64,000 nucleotides of DNA from Skermanella pratensis (GTDB taxonomy: Bacteria; Pseudomonadota; Alphaproteobacteria; Azospirillales; Azospirillaceae): positions 4,457,001 through 4,521,000 of the forward strand of contig NZ_CP030265.1 of assembly GCF_008843145.1 (NCBI RefSeq). Reading direction: 5' to 3'. The position numbers and the translations under genes are program-made. Below, in pieces: positions 26,207 through 34,822 of the stretch. Below the pieces are notes generated by a model that was given only the letters and a program-made list of their open reading frames with translations, made no database searches and had not been told where the DNA came from. How positions within the stretch are numbered: position 1 is the first letter of the stretch; the number at the start of each line of letters is the position of its first letter.

Positions 26207-28231
26207 TTACAGGGCAAAGCAGCTGACGTCGAGTGACACCGTGCCAGCCAACTCGACCTGGAAATCGGCGGTTCCGTCACCGTTGACATCCCCCTGCACG
26301 ATTGTATTTCCGGACTGGGTGAGCACATTCAATTGCCCGGCGACGCCGGAGAAGCCCTTGGTGCCGATGAAGCTGAATGCCTGGTTGCCGGATACCAGGA
26401 CGTTGGCGTCAATACCGTTCAGGTCGATCTTGTCACCCTGAGCCTTGGAGAAGTCCATGATGACATCGCGCAGGTTGGCGGTGGGCCTGCTGTGACTCGT
26501 GGCCGCCAGGACGAAGGTATCGGCTCCAGCCGCGCCCGTCAGCACATCCTTGCCATCGCCGCCGACCAGCAGATCGTTACCATCGCCTCCGAAAAGCTTG
26601 TCGTTACCCGTGCCGCCGTACAGTTTGTCCGCACCGCCATTGCCATACAAGGTATCGTTGCCGCTCCGTCCACTGACAGTGTTGGCGGCGCCGTTTCCGA
26701 ATATTACGTTGTTTCCCGAATTCCCGCTGCCGTTGATCGCGGCGGTGCCGGTCAGCGTCAGATTGTCCTGCCCCGATACTAACGTGTAGCTCTGGTCCTT
26801 GGCCACGGTCACGCCCGAGGTCTGGCCGAAAACGGACCCGACCGGCTGAGATGCGGAGGCATCGGAGATCGTATAGGTTGCCTTGTTTCCCGTGGCATGC
26901 AGCACCCAATCGTCTTCGTAGGACTTGCCGTTGAAGGTGGCTCGGTCGACATACAGGTTCCGGTCGGCGTTAGCGCTGCCGCCGTAAAGGTCGTTCAGGA
27001 AGGTCGCGACCACGGTCTTCGTGCCGGACCCGAAGTCGCCCTTCAGGACCAGATCCTGCCATTGGCCCAAAGCATGGGAGGCGCTGGTCGTGTGGATGCC
27101 CCCCACCTGCTTGCCGTTGACCGTCACCGTGAACTGCGCATGCCCGAGATAGGCATCCTCCGAGATCCGCAGGATCAGCGTGTCGGGACCGTTGGACTGA
27201 ATCGGGTCAGGCGCGCTTGTGCCGCCCGTACCGCCGGTGCTGCCCGTGCTGCCCGTGCTGCCCGTGCTGCCGCCTCGTCCAGCCGCCGGCGGAGCCGAGG
27301 TCGTGTTCTGGTGGCCGGCCCACCCGCTGACCGAATTGCCGTCGACGATGTTCGTTCCCACCCACTGGTGATTTGCGAAGCCGCCTACCTCCCCGTAGAG
27401 ACTGTTGACCTTGATAAAGGTGTTGTTCGCGATGCTCGTACCGGGAGCGTCCGAAATGCCTATTCCATAGGTGACATTCTCGAAGCGGTTATGCTCCAGC
27501 GTGGTGTCTCGGTTGTCGATTTCGACCGCCCAGTAGATGTTCTTGAAGTCGTTGTTCTGGATCGACGTCCGGGAGCCGTCAAAGGTTCCGCCGACAAGCG
27601 AGACCATCGGCTCCTTGAGAGCCCCGCCGGGATATTGTGAATTGTCGAAACTGTTTCCGTCGACATGAAGCCCGTTGATACCGGCCGCATTATAGATGCC
27701 GGTTTTCTTGGCCTGCTCGGCCTGCTGAACCTCAATGGCCATGCGTTGGATGCCGGAGAATTTATTCTGGGAAATGATGACGGAACTCTGGGCTTCCGTC
27801 GAATTGTTGATATAGGAGACGCCCTGGTGAACGTCATTGAACGTATTGTTCACGACCTTCAGGTTGCTGGTTTGGTATATGTAAACCGCTCCGTCAAGAC
27901 CCAAGTGCTTGAAGGTGTTGTTCCGCACGGTAAGGTTATCGGCGTTGTCTCCGAGGATGGCACCGGCCCAGCCGCTGCCTTTCGTAGTGCCGCCTTCGAA
28001 GGTCAGGCCCTCGATGGTCGCGTTCTTCACGTTGGAAACATTAAACATGGTGCCATTGTGATTTAACTTGAGCGATGCTCCCGCCTCGCCCCGATACACC
28101 ACGTCCGATTTAAGACTGACACTTCGGCTGATCCCATGGGATCCAGCCGTGAAAATCACTGTGTCGCCAGCGTTGGCGCTATTGATAAGGGACTGGATAT
28201 CATTGCCAGGGCGAATATAAATATTAGACAT
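26207..28231 (-). CDS. Secreted right-handed beta-helix protein with carbohydrate-binding module and RTX repeats
   Basis: A 674-residue protein. Residues about 1-305 form a parallel beta-helix (repeated NNTF, NNDF and HNRF turns), as in polysaccharide lyases and C5-epimerases. A Gly-Ser-Thr linker (about 325-345) leads to a module starting DTLILRISEDAYLGHAQF with AsnDLYGG and DRNLYVDRATFNGKSY, resembling calcium-dependent xylan-binding (CBM60-like) modules. Then come RTX nonapeptides (GNGGADKLYGGTGNDKLFGG) and the C-terminal DVIMDFSKAQGDKIDL region of type I secreted proteins. ATG 28231 follows AGGAG by nine bases. No N-terminal signal is present, fitting type I export. I cannot assign catalytic residues; a role in modifying or binding the exopolysaccharide is inferred. 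Confidence 0.85.
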   Translation of the reverse strand: MSNIYIRPGNDIQSLINSANAGDTVIFTAGSHGISRSVSLKSDVVYRGEAGASLKLNHNGTMFNVSNVKNATIEGLTFEGGTTKGSGWAGAILGDNADNLTVRNNTFKHLGLDGAVYIYQTSNLKVVNNTFNDVHQGVSYINNSTEAQSSVIISQNKFSGIQRMAIEVQQAEQAKKTGIYNAAGINGLHVDGNSFDNSQYPGGALKEPMVSLVGGTFDGSRTSIQNNDFKNIYWAVEIDNRDTTLEHNRFENVTYGIGISDAPGTSIANNTFIKVNSLYGEVGGFANHQWVGTNIVDGNSVSGWAGHQNTTSAPPAAGRGGSTGSTGSTGSTGGTGGTSAPDPIQSNGPDTLILRISEDAYLGHAQFTVTVNGKQVGGIHTTSASHALGQWQDLVLKGDFGSGTKTVVATFLNDLYGGSANADRNLYVDRATFNGKSYEDDWVLHATGNKATYTISDASASQPVGSVFGQTSGVTVAKDQSYTLVSGQDNLTLTGTAAINGSGNSGNNVIFGNGAANTVSGRSGNDTLYGNGGADKLYGGTGNDKLFGGDGNDLLVGGDGKDVLTGAAGADTFVLAATSHSRPTANLRDVIMDFSKAQGDKIDLNGIDANVLVSGNQAFSFIGTKGFSGVAGQLNVLTQSGNTIVQGDVNGDGTADFQVELAGTVSLDVSCFAL
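27237..27270. repeat. Tandem 9-base repeat coding for a Gly-Ser-Thr linker
   Basis: Nearly four copies of GTGCTGCCC inside the beta-helix/RTX gene encode the repeated Gly-Ser-Thr linker between the beta-helix and the carbohydrate-binding module. Copy number could change by slippage in steps of three residues without breaking the frame, changing linker length. Confidence 0.8.
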
Positions 28232-28662
28232 CTGCTCATTCTCCTCTCGAATACTGCTCACTTGAGTGAGCTAGATAATGCTGGCTTTTCAGCAAGACTG
28301 TAGGGGAATCGTTAAAGGGAAATGAAGACGAAATCCGGATAACATGCGATCTGATTATTATCACACGAAAGTCAGATTGATTTCACTGTGCTATCGGCCT
28401 TTCTCGACATTGTTTTACATAATGAGTTTCTGAAAGTTTTCATTAACGTATGACGAAGGTTATACTCACAGCAGAACCTCGTTGCGTCCTGCCTTGTCGT
28501 ACTCCAGCCTTGTTATTCCCAGATAATCCAGCCTCATTGTTCATCAACCACCTGAGGCAACGCCTCGGGGCGATGATCCGGAAATCGGCTGTTCCGCGGG
28601 TCTGACCTTGCCTCGCCAGACCGGACCGGGTGGTAAGCTTACGAACCACCTGGAGGAAGGGT
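28232..28662. other. Intergenic region upstream of the beta-helix/RTX gene
   Basis: About 430 bases, AT-rich from 28260 to 28470. It probably contains the promoter for the minus-strand RTX gene. The last 80 bases before the IS3 relic are GC-rich and may be the IS3 left end (around 28590-28650). No other gene is seen. Confidence 0.4.
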
Positions 28663-28961
28663 ATGACGAAGAAGACGCGCCGCCGGTACACGGCGGAGTT
28701 CAAGGCAGCGGCGGTTGCCCGGCTGGATGAGCCCGGCGAGACACTGAGCAGTGTCGCCGAGGCGCTCGGTGTGGCGGCGACGCAGGTGAAGACTTGGCGG
28801 CTGGAACAGAACAGCAGGCCGCCGGGTCGGCGGAGGCGGTCGCGCGGCGCCGGGCGGAGATGAAAGCGAAGCTCGCCTTCATCTCCGCCCACGGCTCCAC
28901 GTATTCGATCCGCCTGCTGTGCGCTGTTCTGGGAGTGGCGCGCAGCTGGTTCCATGACTAG
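28663..28961 (+). pseudogene. IS3-family element remnant (orfA and start of orfB, frameshifted)
   Basis: From ATG 28663 (with GGAGGAAGG upstream) the frame encodes MTKKTRRRYTAEFKAAAVA and a helix-turn-helix (LSSVAEALGVAATQVKTW), an IS3 OrfA. After about 28805 the homology passes into another frame: AEAVARRRAEMKAKLAFISA then IRLLCAVLGVARSWFHD, the beginning of OrfB, ending at TAG 28959. The DDE integrase domain is absent. A shift between the two frames is normal in IS3, but the truncation is not. Confidence 0.75.
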
Positions 28962-29069
28962 CAGGCCGGTGATCCGGCCAGAGCGTCGCTTTTCACACAA
29001 GCGATAACTGTCGCCCAGAGGAACGACATGTTGTCTCCGTGCCGTCCATCCTTCACCCCCGCTACGTCG

Positions 29070-30314
29070 TCAGGGGACCCTTTCCTCGTGTCGTCCAGGG
29101 AGGATTTTCTCACGTTGCCTGACATCGCCGCGTCGGGTATCCCCCCTCGCCTGGAGATCAGCGGACTCCTCATTGCTGTGCATGCCGGCCGGGATCTGAC
29201 GGAGCGCCAGCTGGATGAGGAGGAGCAGCAGCGCCCAGGCATAAACCGATCCAAAGGTGGCCTGTTGCCAAACCGGAGCTGTCATGAACCGGTCGAGCAG
29301 AACCGGTACCGGGATGATCAGCAGAATAGCGGCGATGATCAGGGCCGGGCTCGGCGGCATCCGGAAGAACAGGGGCAGCAGAAACAGGGTGTAGTGGATC
29401 CAGGCCAGCGGCGATGCCAGCAGGGCGCCAAGCAGTCCCAAGGCGCTGGCCTTCAAGGGATCCGGCCGGCTTCGCAGAGCCCAGGCGGCCAATCCGGCGA
29501 GCAGGACCAGGCTGACCAGCAGGCCGGCCGTGCCGAGCCCGAAGCGCAGGAACAGCCCGGGCAGCGAGGCGTTGGTGAGGAAAACGCCGCGGCTGGCATC
29601 CTGCGAAATCACATCGAACCAGAGGCGGTAGATGCCGGGTCCGTACAACAGTGCCGGAACCGCCGTCAGCACCGCTGCGCAGCCACCTGCGGCGAGGGCC
29701 GCGCGGAAATGGCCTGCCAGGAAAAGCAGGCCGGGCCAGACCAGGAAGTTCGGCTTGACCGCAACCACGATTCCGATCAGCAGCCCCGCCGCCACCGGGC
29801 GGTTCCGCTCCAGCAGCAACCACGCCCCGGTCGCGGCGAGCGCCAGGGGTACATAGATCTGGCCGAGCACCAACGTGTCCCAGAAGCCCGCCGCCGCGAA
29901 CGCGGCCAACGCCGGTATCACCGGCGACTCGAGCCGGTGGTGCCGCACCAGCAGGGTGACGAGCGCCGCGTAGGCGACCACGGTGACGGCCCACCAGAGT
30001 CGGAAAGCCTCCCCCGGATCGAGCTGCGAGAGCGGCTGGAACAGCAGCAACGAGACCGGCGGGTTCAGGTTCTGGTTCCAGCTCTCGAAGCCCGGCAGTT
30101 CCACGCGGAAGGTCAGTCCCGGATAAATCCCATAGGGATCGAGCCCCTCGGCCGCGGCGCGCCCCGACCCCATGAAGGAGCCGAAATCCCACAGCAGCGG
30201 GCCCGGCAGGGATCTCTGGAGTTGCCAGACGATCAGTCCTGTCAGGCCGGCCGCCAGCAGGGCGGCAAAGCATGCGGAAACCTGCCGGCCCAATCCCTTG
30301 CGTCGCGACGTCAT
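29070..30314 (-). CDS. GT87-type (DUF2029) polyprenyl-phosphate-dependent mannosyltransferase family membrane protein
   Basis: A 414-residue integral membrane protein with about ten hydrophobic helices. It has the family's DFGSFMGSGRAAAEGLDPYG near the first periplasmic loop, followed by NPPVSLLLFQPL and AVKPNFLVWPGL. These resemble GT87 enzymes, GT-C transferases that use polyprenyl-phosphate mannose. The Asp in the first loop is the likely catalytic base. ATG 30314 has GGAG six bases before it. It lies 67 bases downstream of another GT-C-like membrane protein on the same strand, so the two may be an operon. Substrates are unknown. Confidence 0.8.
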   Translation of the reverse strand: MTSRRKGLGRQVSACFAALLAAGLTGLIVWQLQRSLPGPLLWDFGSFMGSGRAAAEGLDPYGIYPGLTFRVELPGFESWNQNLNPPVSLLLFQPLSQLDPGEAFRLWWAVTVVAYAALVTLLVRHHRLESPVIPALAAFAAAGFWDTLVLGQIYVPLALAATGAWLLLERNRPVAAGLLIGIVVAVKPNFLVWPGLLFLAGHFRAALAAGGCAAVLTAVPALLYGPGIYRLWFDVISQDASRGVFLTNASLPGLFLRFGLGTAGLLVSLVLLAGLAAWALRSRPDPLKASALGLLGALLASPLAWIHYTLFLLPLFFRMPPSPALIIAAILLIIPVPVLLDRFMTAPVWQQATFGSVYAWALLLLLIQLALRQIPAGMHSNEESADLQARGDTRRGDVRQREKILPGRHEERVP

Positions 30315-30381
30315 GTGCTGCTCCGAGCTGTCTCGATCTCCTCGTCCCCAGGCCTTCGCTCGCCGGGCGGCAGCAGGCGCA

Positions 30382-31995
30382 TCAGGGCATGGTCGGATCC
30401 GCAGGCAACGACGCGAACAGGAAGCCACCGGGGCCAGTCTTCGCAGGCGCGGTTGAAGACAATGATGTAGATACCGGGGCTGTGCTCACGGCCGTGGCCT
30501 GGGCGCTGTGCAGCACCTCGTCCACACGATGGACGAACATGCGCAGTTGGTCATTGGTCTCAGCCCGCGCGATCGGGTTCTGGGCGAGGGGCAGCAGGCT
30601 CTCGTCGGCAGGGGTAAAGACCAGGGGGTTCTGACCCTTCCGGGCGAAGATGTTGACGACCACGGCATTCCGGTGGACGGTAGCATACGCGGCCGTGTGC
30701 TCGTGCGCGGGCTTGGCGCGCCGGGTCGTGAACCAGTCACCCAACTCGAAGGGCGCCGCCTCCGCCGGGATCAGGATCGCGCCGGCGGGCAATTGATCCA
30801 GTGACTGCTTGACGGCGGCGAAGCTCCGGTCCTGCTCCGCCCAGTCCTGTGCCATCAGGATGCCGCGCGCGCCTACCACCAGAACCAGTCCGGCGCCGAA
30901 CGCCAGCGCCAGCCGGGGAGCGGGCCGGGCGGGCATCAGGCCGGCGACCAGAACGAGGACGGCGGGAACGGCGATGCGCGAGTCCAGGAAGTAGGACCCC
31001 ATGGCCGAGTAAGGAAGCGCCAGGACCAGCAAAAGGTAGATCGCAGACAGCTCGCCGAGACCGCGGTGCAGCGTAACGCGCCGGCTCACCAGAAGAATCA
31101 CGATCGTAGCACAGGCCGCCGCCAGGGTCGCGACGTCCATGACCGTGTTGCCGGTGGACAGCAGGCGCGTGAAAGGCGAAAATTTCTGCCAGGCGGTAAA
31201 ACCGAACCGAAGGTCAAGAGGCAGGCCATTTGCAGGGCTGCCGATCAGGTAGAACGCGAATGCCGGGGCGAAGACTGAAGCGGAAACGGTAAGGCGTCGT
31301 GCGGCCGAGACCGCCCCCATGGACAGACATTTCCACGTGCGGCCCAGCTCCAGCACGGCAATGCCGACGGCGAAAAGACCGAATGCCACCATGTGCGCCA
31401 GAAGCATCATCAGGCCGAATACGGCACCCGCCGCAAGCTGATTCCTGCGCGATACTCGCTCAAGATGGATCCAGGCGGCCAGCCCCCAGAACAGCAGTCC
31501 CAACCCCAGTGCATAGTTTAGGAATCCCCAGACCATCACCTCGTTCCAAACCAGTGCGGCTGCTAGCAAAGGCCATATGGAAAAGCCGCCCGCCGCCGCG
31601 GCACCCAGCGCCAGCGTCCCTGTGACGATCAGGATCAGCAGCAGGATCAGCAGTACTTTGCCTGCCGCCTCGATCCCGAGCAGTGGCTCAAGGGCCAGAA
31701 GCAGCAGATCCGACAGGACGTTCGGCACAAGCAAGCTGTCGGGGGCGAAATTGGCCGCGAAGGCGGGGATCGATTCGAGGTGGGCCAGGATGTGGACCCG
31801 TGCCAGATGATTCGGATAGTCGAAGATCGGCGGAGTGTCAGCCAGCAGCAGCGGCAATGCTGCAAGGCCGATGAGCAGGAGGCCAAGCGCCACCAAATGC
31901 CCAGTGGTTGGCTTGATGGAGCCGCGCGGGCAGGATCCCGCTCCTTGTGCCTGGTCAGTCACCTGCACTCCGCTTGATCGTTGAGGAGGGTTCAT
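30382..31995 (-). CDS. Multi-pass membrane protein, probable GT-C-like glycosyltransferase
   Basis: A 537-residue protein with about eleven membrane segments between residues 30 and 400 and a soluble C-terminal part. After the first helix comes DTPPIFDYPNHLARVHIL, a loop with acidic residues placed as in GT-C glycosyltransferases of the PMT/ArnT type, though no named family is certain. ATG 31995 fits a weak GGAA site and precedes the first helix by about 30 residues; a start at 32103 would add unlikely sequence. It precedes the GT87 gene on the same strand. A role in lipid-linked sugar transfer is inferred. Confidence 0.68.
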   Translation of the reverse strand: MNPPQRSSGVQVTDQAQGAGSCPRGSIKPTTGHLVALGLLLIGLAALPLLLADTPPIFDYPNHLARVHILAHLESIPAFAANFAPDSLLVPNVLSDLLLLALEPLLGIEAAGKVLLILLLILIVTGTLALGAAAAGGFSIWPLLAAALVWNEVMVWGFLNYALGLGLLFWGLAAWIHLERVSRRNQLAAGAVFGLMMLLAHMVAFGLFAVGIAVLELGRTWKCLSMGAVSAARRLTVSASVFAPAFAFYLIGSPANGLPLDLRFGFTAWQKFSPFTRLLSTGNTVMDVATLAAACATIVILLVSRRVTLHRGLGELSAIYLLLVLALPYSAMGSYFLDSRIAVPAVLVLVAGLMPARPAPRLALAFGAGLVLVVGARGILMAQDWAEQDRSFAAVKQSLDQLPAGAILIPAEAAPFELGDWFTTRRAKPAHEHTAAYATVHRNAVVVNIFARKGQNPLVFTPADESLLPLAQNPIARAETNDQLRMFVHRVDEVLHSAQATAVSTAPVSTSLSSTAPAKTGPGGFLFASLPADPTMP

Positions 31996-32941
31996 GAGGG
32001 ATTTCCGGGCGACAGCCCAACATGCCGGCTCGTGCGGATTGGAGAGACGCGACCAGCATTTCGCATTATGTCGCCCCGGAACCAGGTTGGCGGCAACACA
32101 CAACTGCGCCGGGCATACCGATGCCGGATCGACGGTACTTTCCGTGATCGTCGCCGTGTCTTGCGCGATGACACCTGATGGGGAAATGCGGTGGGTGGGA
32201 TCAGTCCGCGGTTTTCGCGAACCTCGAGTTTCTCATTCCCGCGGATTAGCGGGCGGCCTCATGCATTCGGACCGATCGGTGCCGGGTGCACAGGGAACAT
32301 CGGCCCCTTCGTTGCGATCCATGGTCGTCGAGGACGGTGCGCCGGGCGTCGGTCTTGCTTGGGAGGGACAATTCGCATCATTGTCCTGGGCACAGGCGCC
32401 GGCAAGAAGAGGTAGGCCAGAGTGGTGGTGAGTAGCATTGGATGCATATCTCTGCTCCTTTATGATTGCCGGTATTCCCGATGCCGTGTGGATGATCCGA
32501 CACTGTTGATACTCAACACTACCGTGGATGGTACTGGTTGCAAAAACATCCAAGAACGAGTCTATCGCTAAGTCAATCCCGGGCCGCAATGGTCCGATCG
32601 AAGTGTCAGAGGCAGATTTTAAACCAGCGACTTGGTTTCCCAAGAGGCACGGCTCACGTTCTCTATTGAGCAGCATCATGGACGCTGACCTCGTACTTGG
32701 CCTACTCTTCTGTAGATTGATATTTGATCGAGGATTTTCCTGGCGTTTTGCTCCTTCGGTGATATTTTGAGGTGATCTGCATAATCAACCGATCCTCCAG
32801 GTAATAGACATCCCGACCGGCGATTTGGTTCCATGCCCATCGGATCGCGATACAGTTACTCACGCTCTTCCGACGCGCAGCCGGTCTCAGGACTGCAAAT
32901 CGGCGTTTGCCAGAGAAGGTCGTCATATCAGGCAAAGGAGC
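31996..32941. other. Long region with at most one small gene
   Basis: About 950 bases upstream of the minus-strand membrane protein gene. Besides the small frame at 32259-32447 I see no supported gene. Composition becomes less GC-rich from about 32430 to 32830. Several overlapping frames of 80-150 codons exist on both strands without recognisable products or ribosome sites. Confidence 0.35.
32259..32447 (-). CDS. Small hypothetical protein with a strong ribosome site
   Basis: A 62-residue frame starting at ATG 32447 with AAAGGAG seven bases upstream, by far the best ribosome site in this stretch. The N-terminus MHPMLLTTTLAYLFLPAPVP is hydrophobic like a signal peptide or a short membrane anchor; the rest is basic and proline-rich (RRPAHRPRRPW). 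No family is recognised. It lies alone between the GT-C-like gene and a hypothetical gene. Evidence is the ribosome site and the N-terminus only. Confidence 0.4.
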   Translation of the reverse strand: MHPMLLTTTLAYLFLPAPVPRTMMRIVPPKQDRRPAHRPRRPWIATKGPMFPVHPAPIGPNA

Positions 32942-33430
32942 ATGACCTTGCCCTCGAACAGTATACGCGGTTCCATTCCGGAAAAGACGGTGCGCATCTC
33001 GGTATGCTTCGGTGACAGGTTGTTCGTCTTGGACCTGCCGTCGGACAGCATCGCGCAGGTGCTGGTCGATTTCGAGGAGTTCGTCGGGCCGGCACTGCCG
33101 CTCCGCCGAGCCCGCGGGAAATGGTTTGCCGCGAACGGCGTCAGCGCGGTTGCCAACTTCGCCGCGCAGGACGGGGACAGCCACACGGTATCGGCGGCAG
33201 TGCTGTGGTTGTTTCTGTTTCAGCCCGGCGCGGCGGAACGGGATCGCACCGACGCGCGTCTGGCAGACATGATCGAGCGGGATGGCGGCGCCTGGCTGGT
33301 CGCGACGACCGACTCCGTGGGCGTCGAATGGACTTTCTCTCTCTACTCGGCCAAATCCTCTCTCCGAGGTGGAGCGGGTAATCCGCCGATCCATGCCATT
33401 CGGAAATCTGCCGAAATCACGCTTCATTGA
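32942..33430 (+). CDS. Hypothetical protein (162 residues)
   Basis: A soluble protein with balanced composition and alternating strand/helix character (VRISVCFGDRLFVLDLP, LVDFEEFVGPALPLRRARGK, VSAAVLWLFLFQPG, GGAWLVATTDSVGVEWTF). It looks like a real protein rather than a shadow frame. AAGGAG sits only one base before ATG 32942, so a slightly different start (for example upstream in the same frame) is possible. Neighbours are a possible small protein and an IS3 relic. No function can be assigned. Confidence 0.5.
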   Translation: MTLPSNSIRGSIPEKTVRISVCFGDRLFVLDLPSDSIAQVLVDFEEFVGPALPLRRARGKWFAANGVSAVANFAAQDGDSHTVSAAVLWLFLFQPGAAERDRTDARLADMIERDGGAWLVATTDSVGVEWTFSLYSAKSSLRGGAGNPPIHAIRKSAEITLH

Positions 33431-33558
33431 ATGTCTCTGAGAACAGGACCGATGGAAGCGGACAGGCTTCGCCCGGCCGTGAAAGCAGCGAGACAGACAT
33501 TCACCGGACCGTGATCGCAGTGAAACGTTCAGTGTTTTCCGGAGGCCGGCTGGGTGAG

Positions 33559-33963
33559 TCATGCCGCCATGGCGATGTGCCCGGTTGGGCATCTTCGGCC
33601 TTGCAGAGGCCGTTGACCGTCTCGGCCAAGGCATTTTACCGTCTCTGGCGTTAGCTGAAGCTCCGTAGTGTCGCCGACGCTGCCGACCGACGGCTCGACG
33701 CCGGCCTCGCTCAGACGTTCGGTGTACTTCGTAGCAACATATTGCGACCCCCGATGTATTGCGACCCCCGATCGCCGTGGCGGATGAGGATCGGTCCGCC
33801 AGGCGGCATGGAAGTGATGGGTGGACGGGGGGCGGTGCTCGTCGATGAACGCGATCCACTGCGAGGCGTGCTCCCCTTCGTGCTCGAACACCATGCGCAC
33901 TGCGCGCTCGCGCACCTCAGGGGAGTATTCGGGTGATATTCTGCTTCGGCATGACGGCCCCAT
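33559..33963 (-). pseudogene. IS3-family remnant: orfA start joined to orfB end by internal deletion
   Basis: On the minus strand the frame begins RISPEYSPEVRERAVRMVFE, the start of an IS3 OrfA, and after about 30 residues changes to HRGSQYVATKYTERLSEAGV and EPSVGSVGD from the catalytic OrfB region, followed by a degraded ETVNGLYKAE-like stretch. The rest of OrfA and most of OrfB are deleted. A 16-base duplication (ATTGCGACCCCCGATG, at about 33740 and 33756) lies inside it. Non-functional. Confidence 0.7.
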
Positions 33964-34011
33964 CTTCGCCGGAAATGGGGCCTCCGGTAAACCCGACCGC
34001 GGTTCAGAGAA

Positions 34012-34239
34012 TTATTTTCCGGGTCCACTCGTCCAGACTGTTCGGGTATCCCCGTTCTTCTCATGTGCATCGATCTTGACGTCGTGCCCCAATTCGCCGA
34101 CCCGGATGCCGTCTTTCAATGCGCTATGACATGCCTCGCCACGGCTGGCGAACTCGCCATTGTGCTTGCCACTGGAGCTGACTGTCCAATAGCCTCGGTA
34201 TTTCTCTACCAAGTATTTGATATGGGCTATCGCGCTCAT
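34012..34239 (-). CDS. Small DUF2188-like protein
   Basis: A 75-residue protein starting at ATG 34239 with GGCGGGAACC upstream. The pattern YRGYWTVSSSGKHNGEFASRGEACHSAL followed by HDVKIDAHEKNGDTRTVW here is a strand, a GxF/AxRGEA helix and two strands; this is the layout of DUF2188 and related small proteins. The C-terminal few residues (TSGPGK) may be altered by the adjoining IS3 relic. Function unknown. It sits alone, after an AT-rich 260-base gap. Confidence 0.55.
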   Translation of the reverse strand: MSAIAHIKYLVEKYRGYWTVSSSGKHNGEFASRGEACHSALKDGIRVGELGHDVKIDAHEKNGDTRTVWTSGPGK

Positions 34240-34504
34240 GGTTCCCGCCTTACGCTAGATTGTTTGAACATATAGAAGCAAGATCTTATTATAGATGGCA
34301 CATCCATGAAATAAATGCAACAAGTTTTATTTAAGCAAGTGAGTTTGGAATTATCTATCATGCATTTTTATTTTGATTATATCGAGAAAATATTGCCGGA
34401 TTAGCGCTTAAGGTCGGGTGGAGCTGGCTCTGGAAATTTGAACGGCAAGATAAGTGAAGCTTCTGCCTGAAAGCGGCCAGTATGTGTGCCGCACAGGAGA
34501 AACC
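34240..34504. other. AT-rich gap
   Basis: About 265 bases, AT-rich from 34260 to 34400, between the DUF2188-like gene and an IS3 fragment. It may include the promoter of the minus-strand small gene. No open frame is supported. Confidence 0.35.
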
Positions 34505-34585
34505 ATGAGGAGCCGACCGCGCCGGAACTACACACCGGCATTCAAGGCGAAGGTGGCTTTGGCGCGCGGTCCGGCGACAAGGCCT
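34505..34585 (+). pseudogene. IS3-family orfA fragment
   Basis: About 27 codons starting at ATG 34505 encode MRSRPRRNYTPAFKAKVALA, the start of an IS3 OrfA of the IS2/ISRSO type, after GGAGAAACC. Homology ends near 34580, where sequence from a different gene begins. It marks an insertion or deletion breakpoint in the glycosyl-transfer region. Confidence 0.6.
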
Positions 34586-34754
34586 CCGGCCTTTCGAGCA
34601 GGCTCGGCAGGCGCGCCTCGGCGTTGCGGACACGGCTGCGTGCATCCAGCGTGCGTCGGGCCGAAAGGCGCAGGACCGTCTGGCCCTCAAGGCGCAACGT
34701 TGCGCGCTCCCCCTGGGCTTCCGCCACGCTGAACGTCGCCACCAGCAGAACCAT
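34586..34754 (-). pseudogene. 5' fragment of an exported protein gene cut by the IS3 fragment
   Basis: On the minus strand ATG 34754 begins MVLLVATFSVAEAQGERATL, which reads as the end of a signal peptide with an Ala-x-Ala cleavage site, then a beta-strand-rich start (LRLEGQTVLRLSARRTLDA, RVRNAEARLPSLLE). This resembles the periplasmic N-terminus of some mechanosensitive-channel family proteins. The frame loses that character at the IS3 fragment, so only about 55 residues remain. The identity is tentative. Confidence 0.35.
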
Positions 34755-34822
34755 GACCAGTCAGGCGGTTTTCAGCACAGACCCGCAGCCTCGACCGTCC
34801 CATCCGACGCAGGGCATTCCGG

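Noticed and set aside
27237-27270. Possible CRISPR-like repeat array
   Set aside because: Repeats are nine bases with no spacers and lie inside a coding sequence as a linker. No CRISPR array or cas gene was seen anywhere in the window.
32233-32679. A 148-codon minus-strand frame and an 80-codon plus frame (32528-32770)
   Set aside because: No ribosome site and no protein-like pattern; the first overlaps the small frame at 32259-32447, which has a far better ribosome site.
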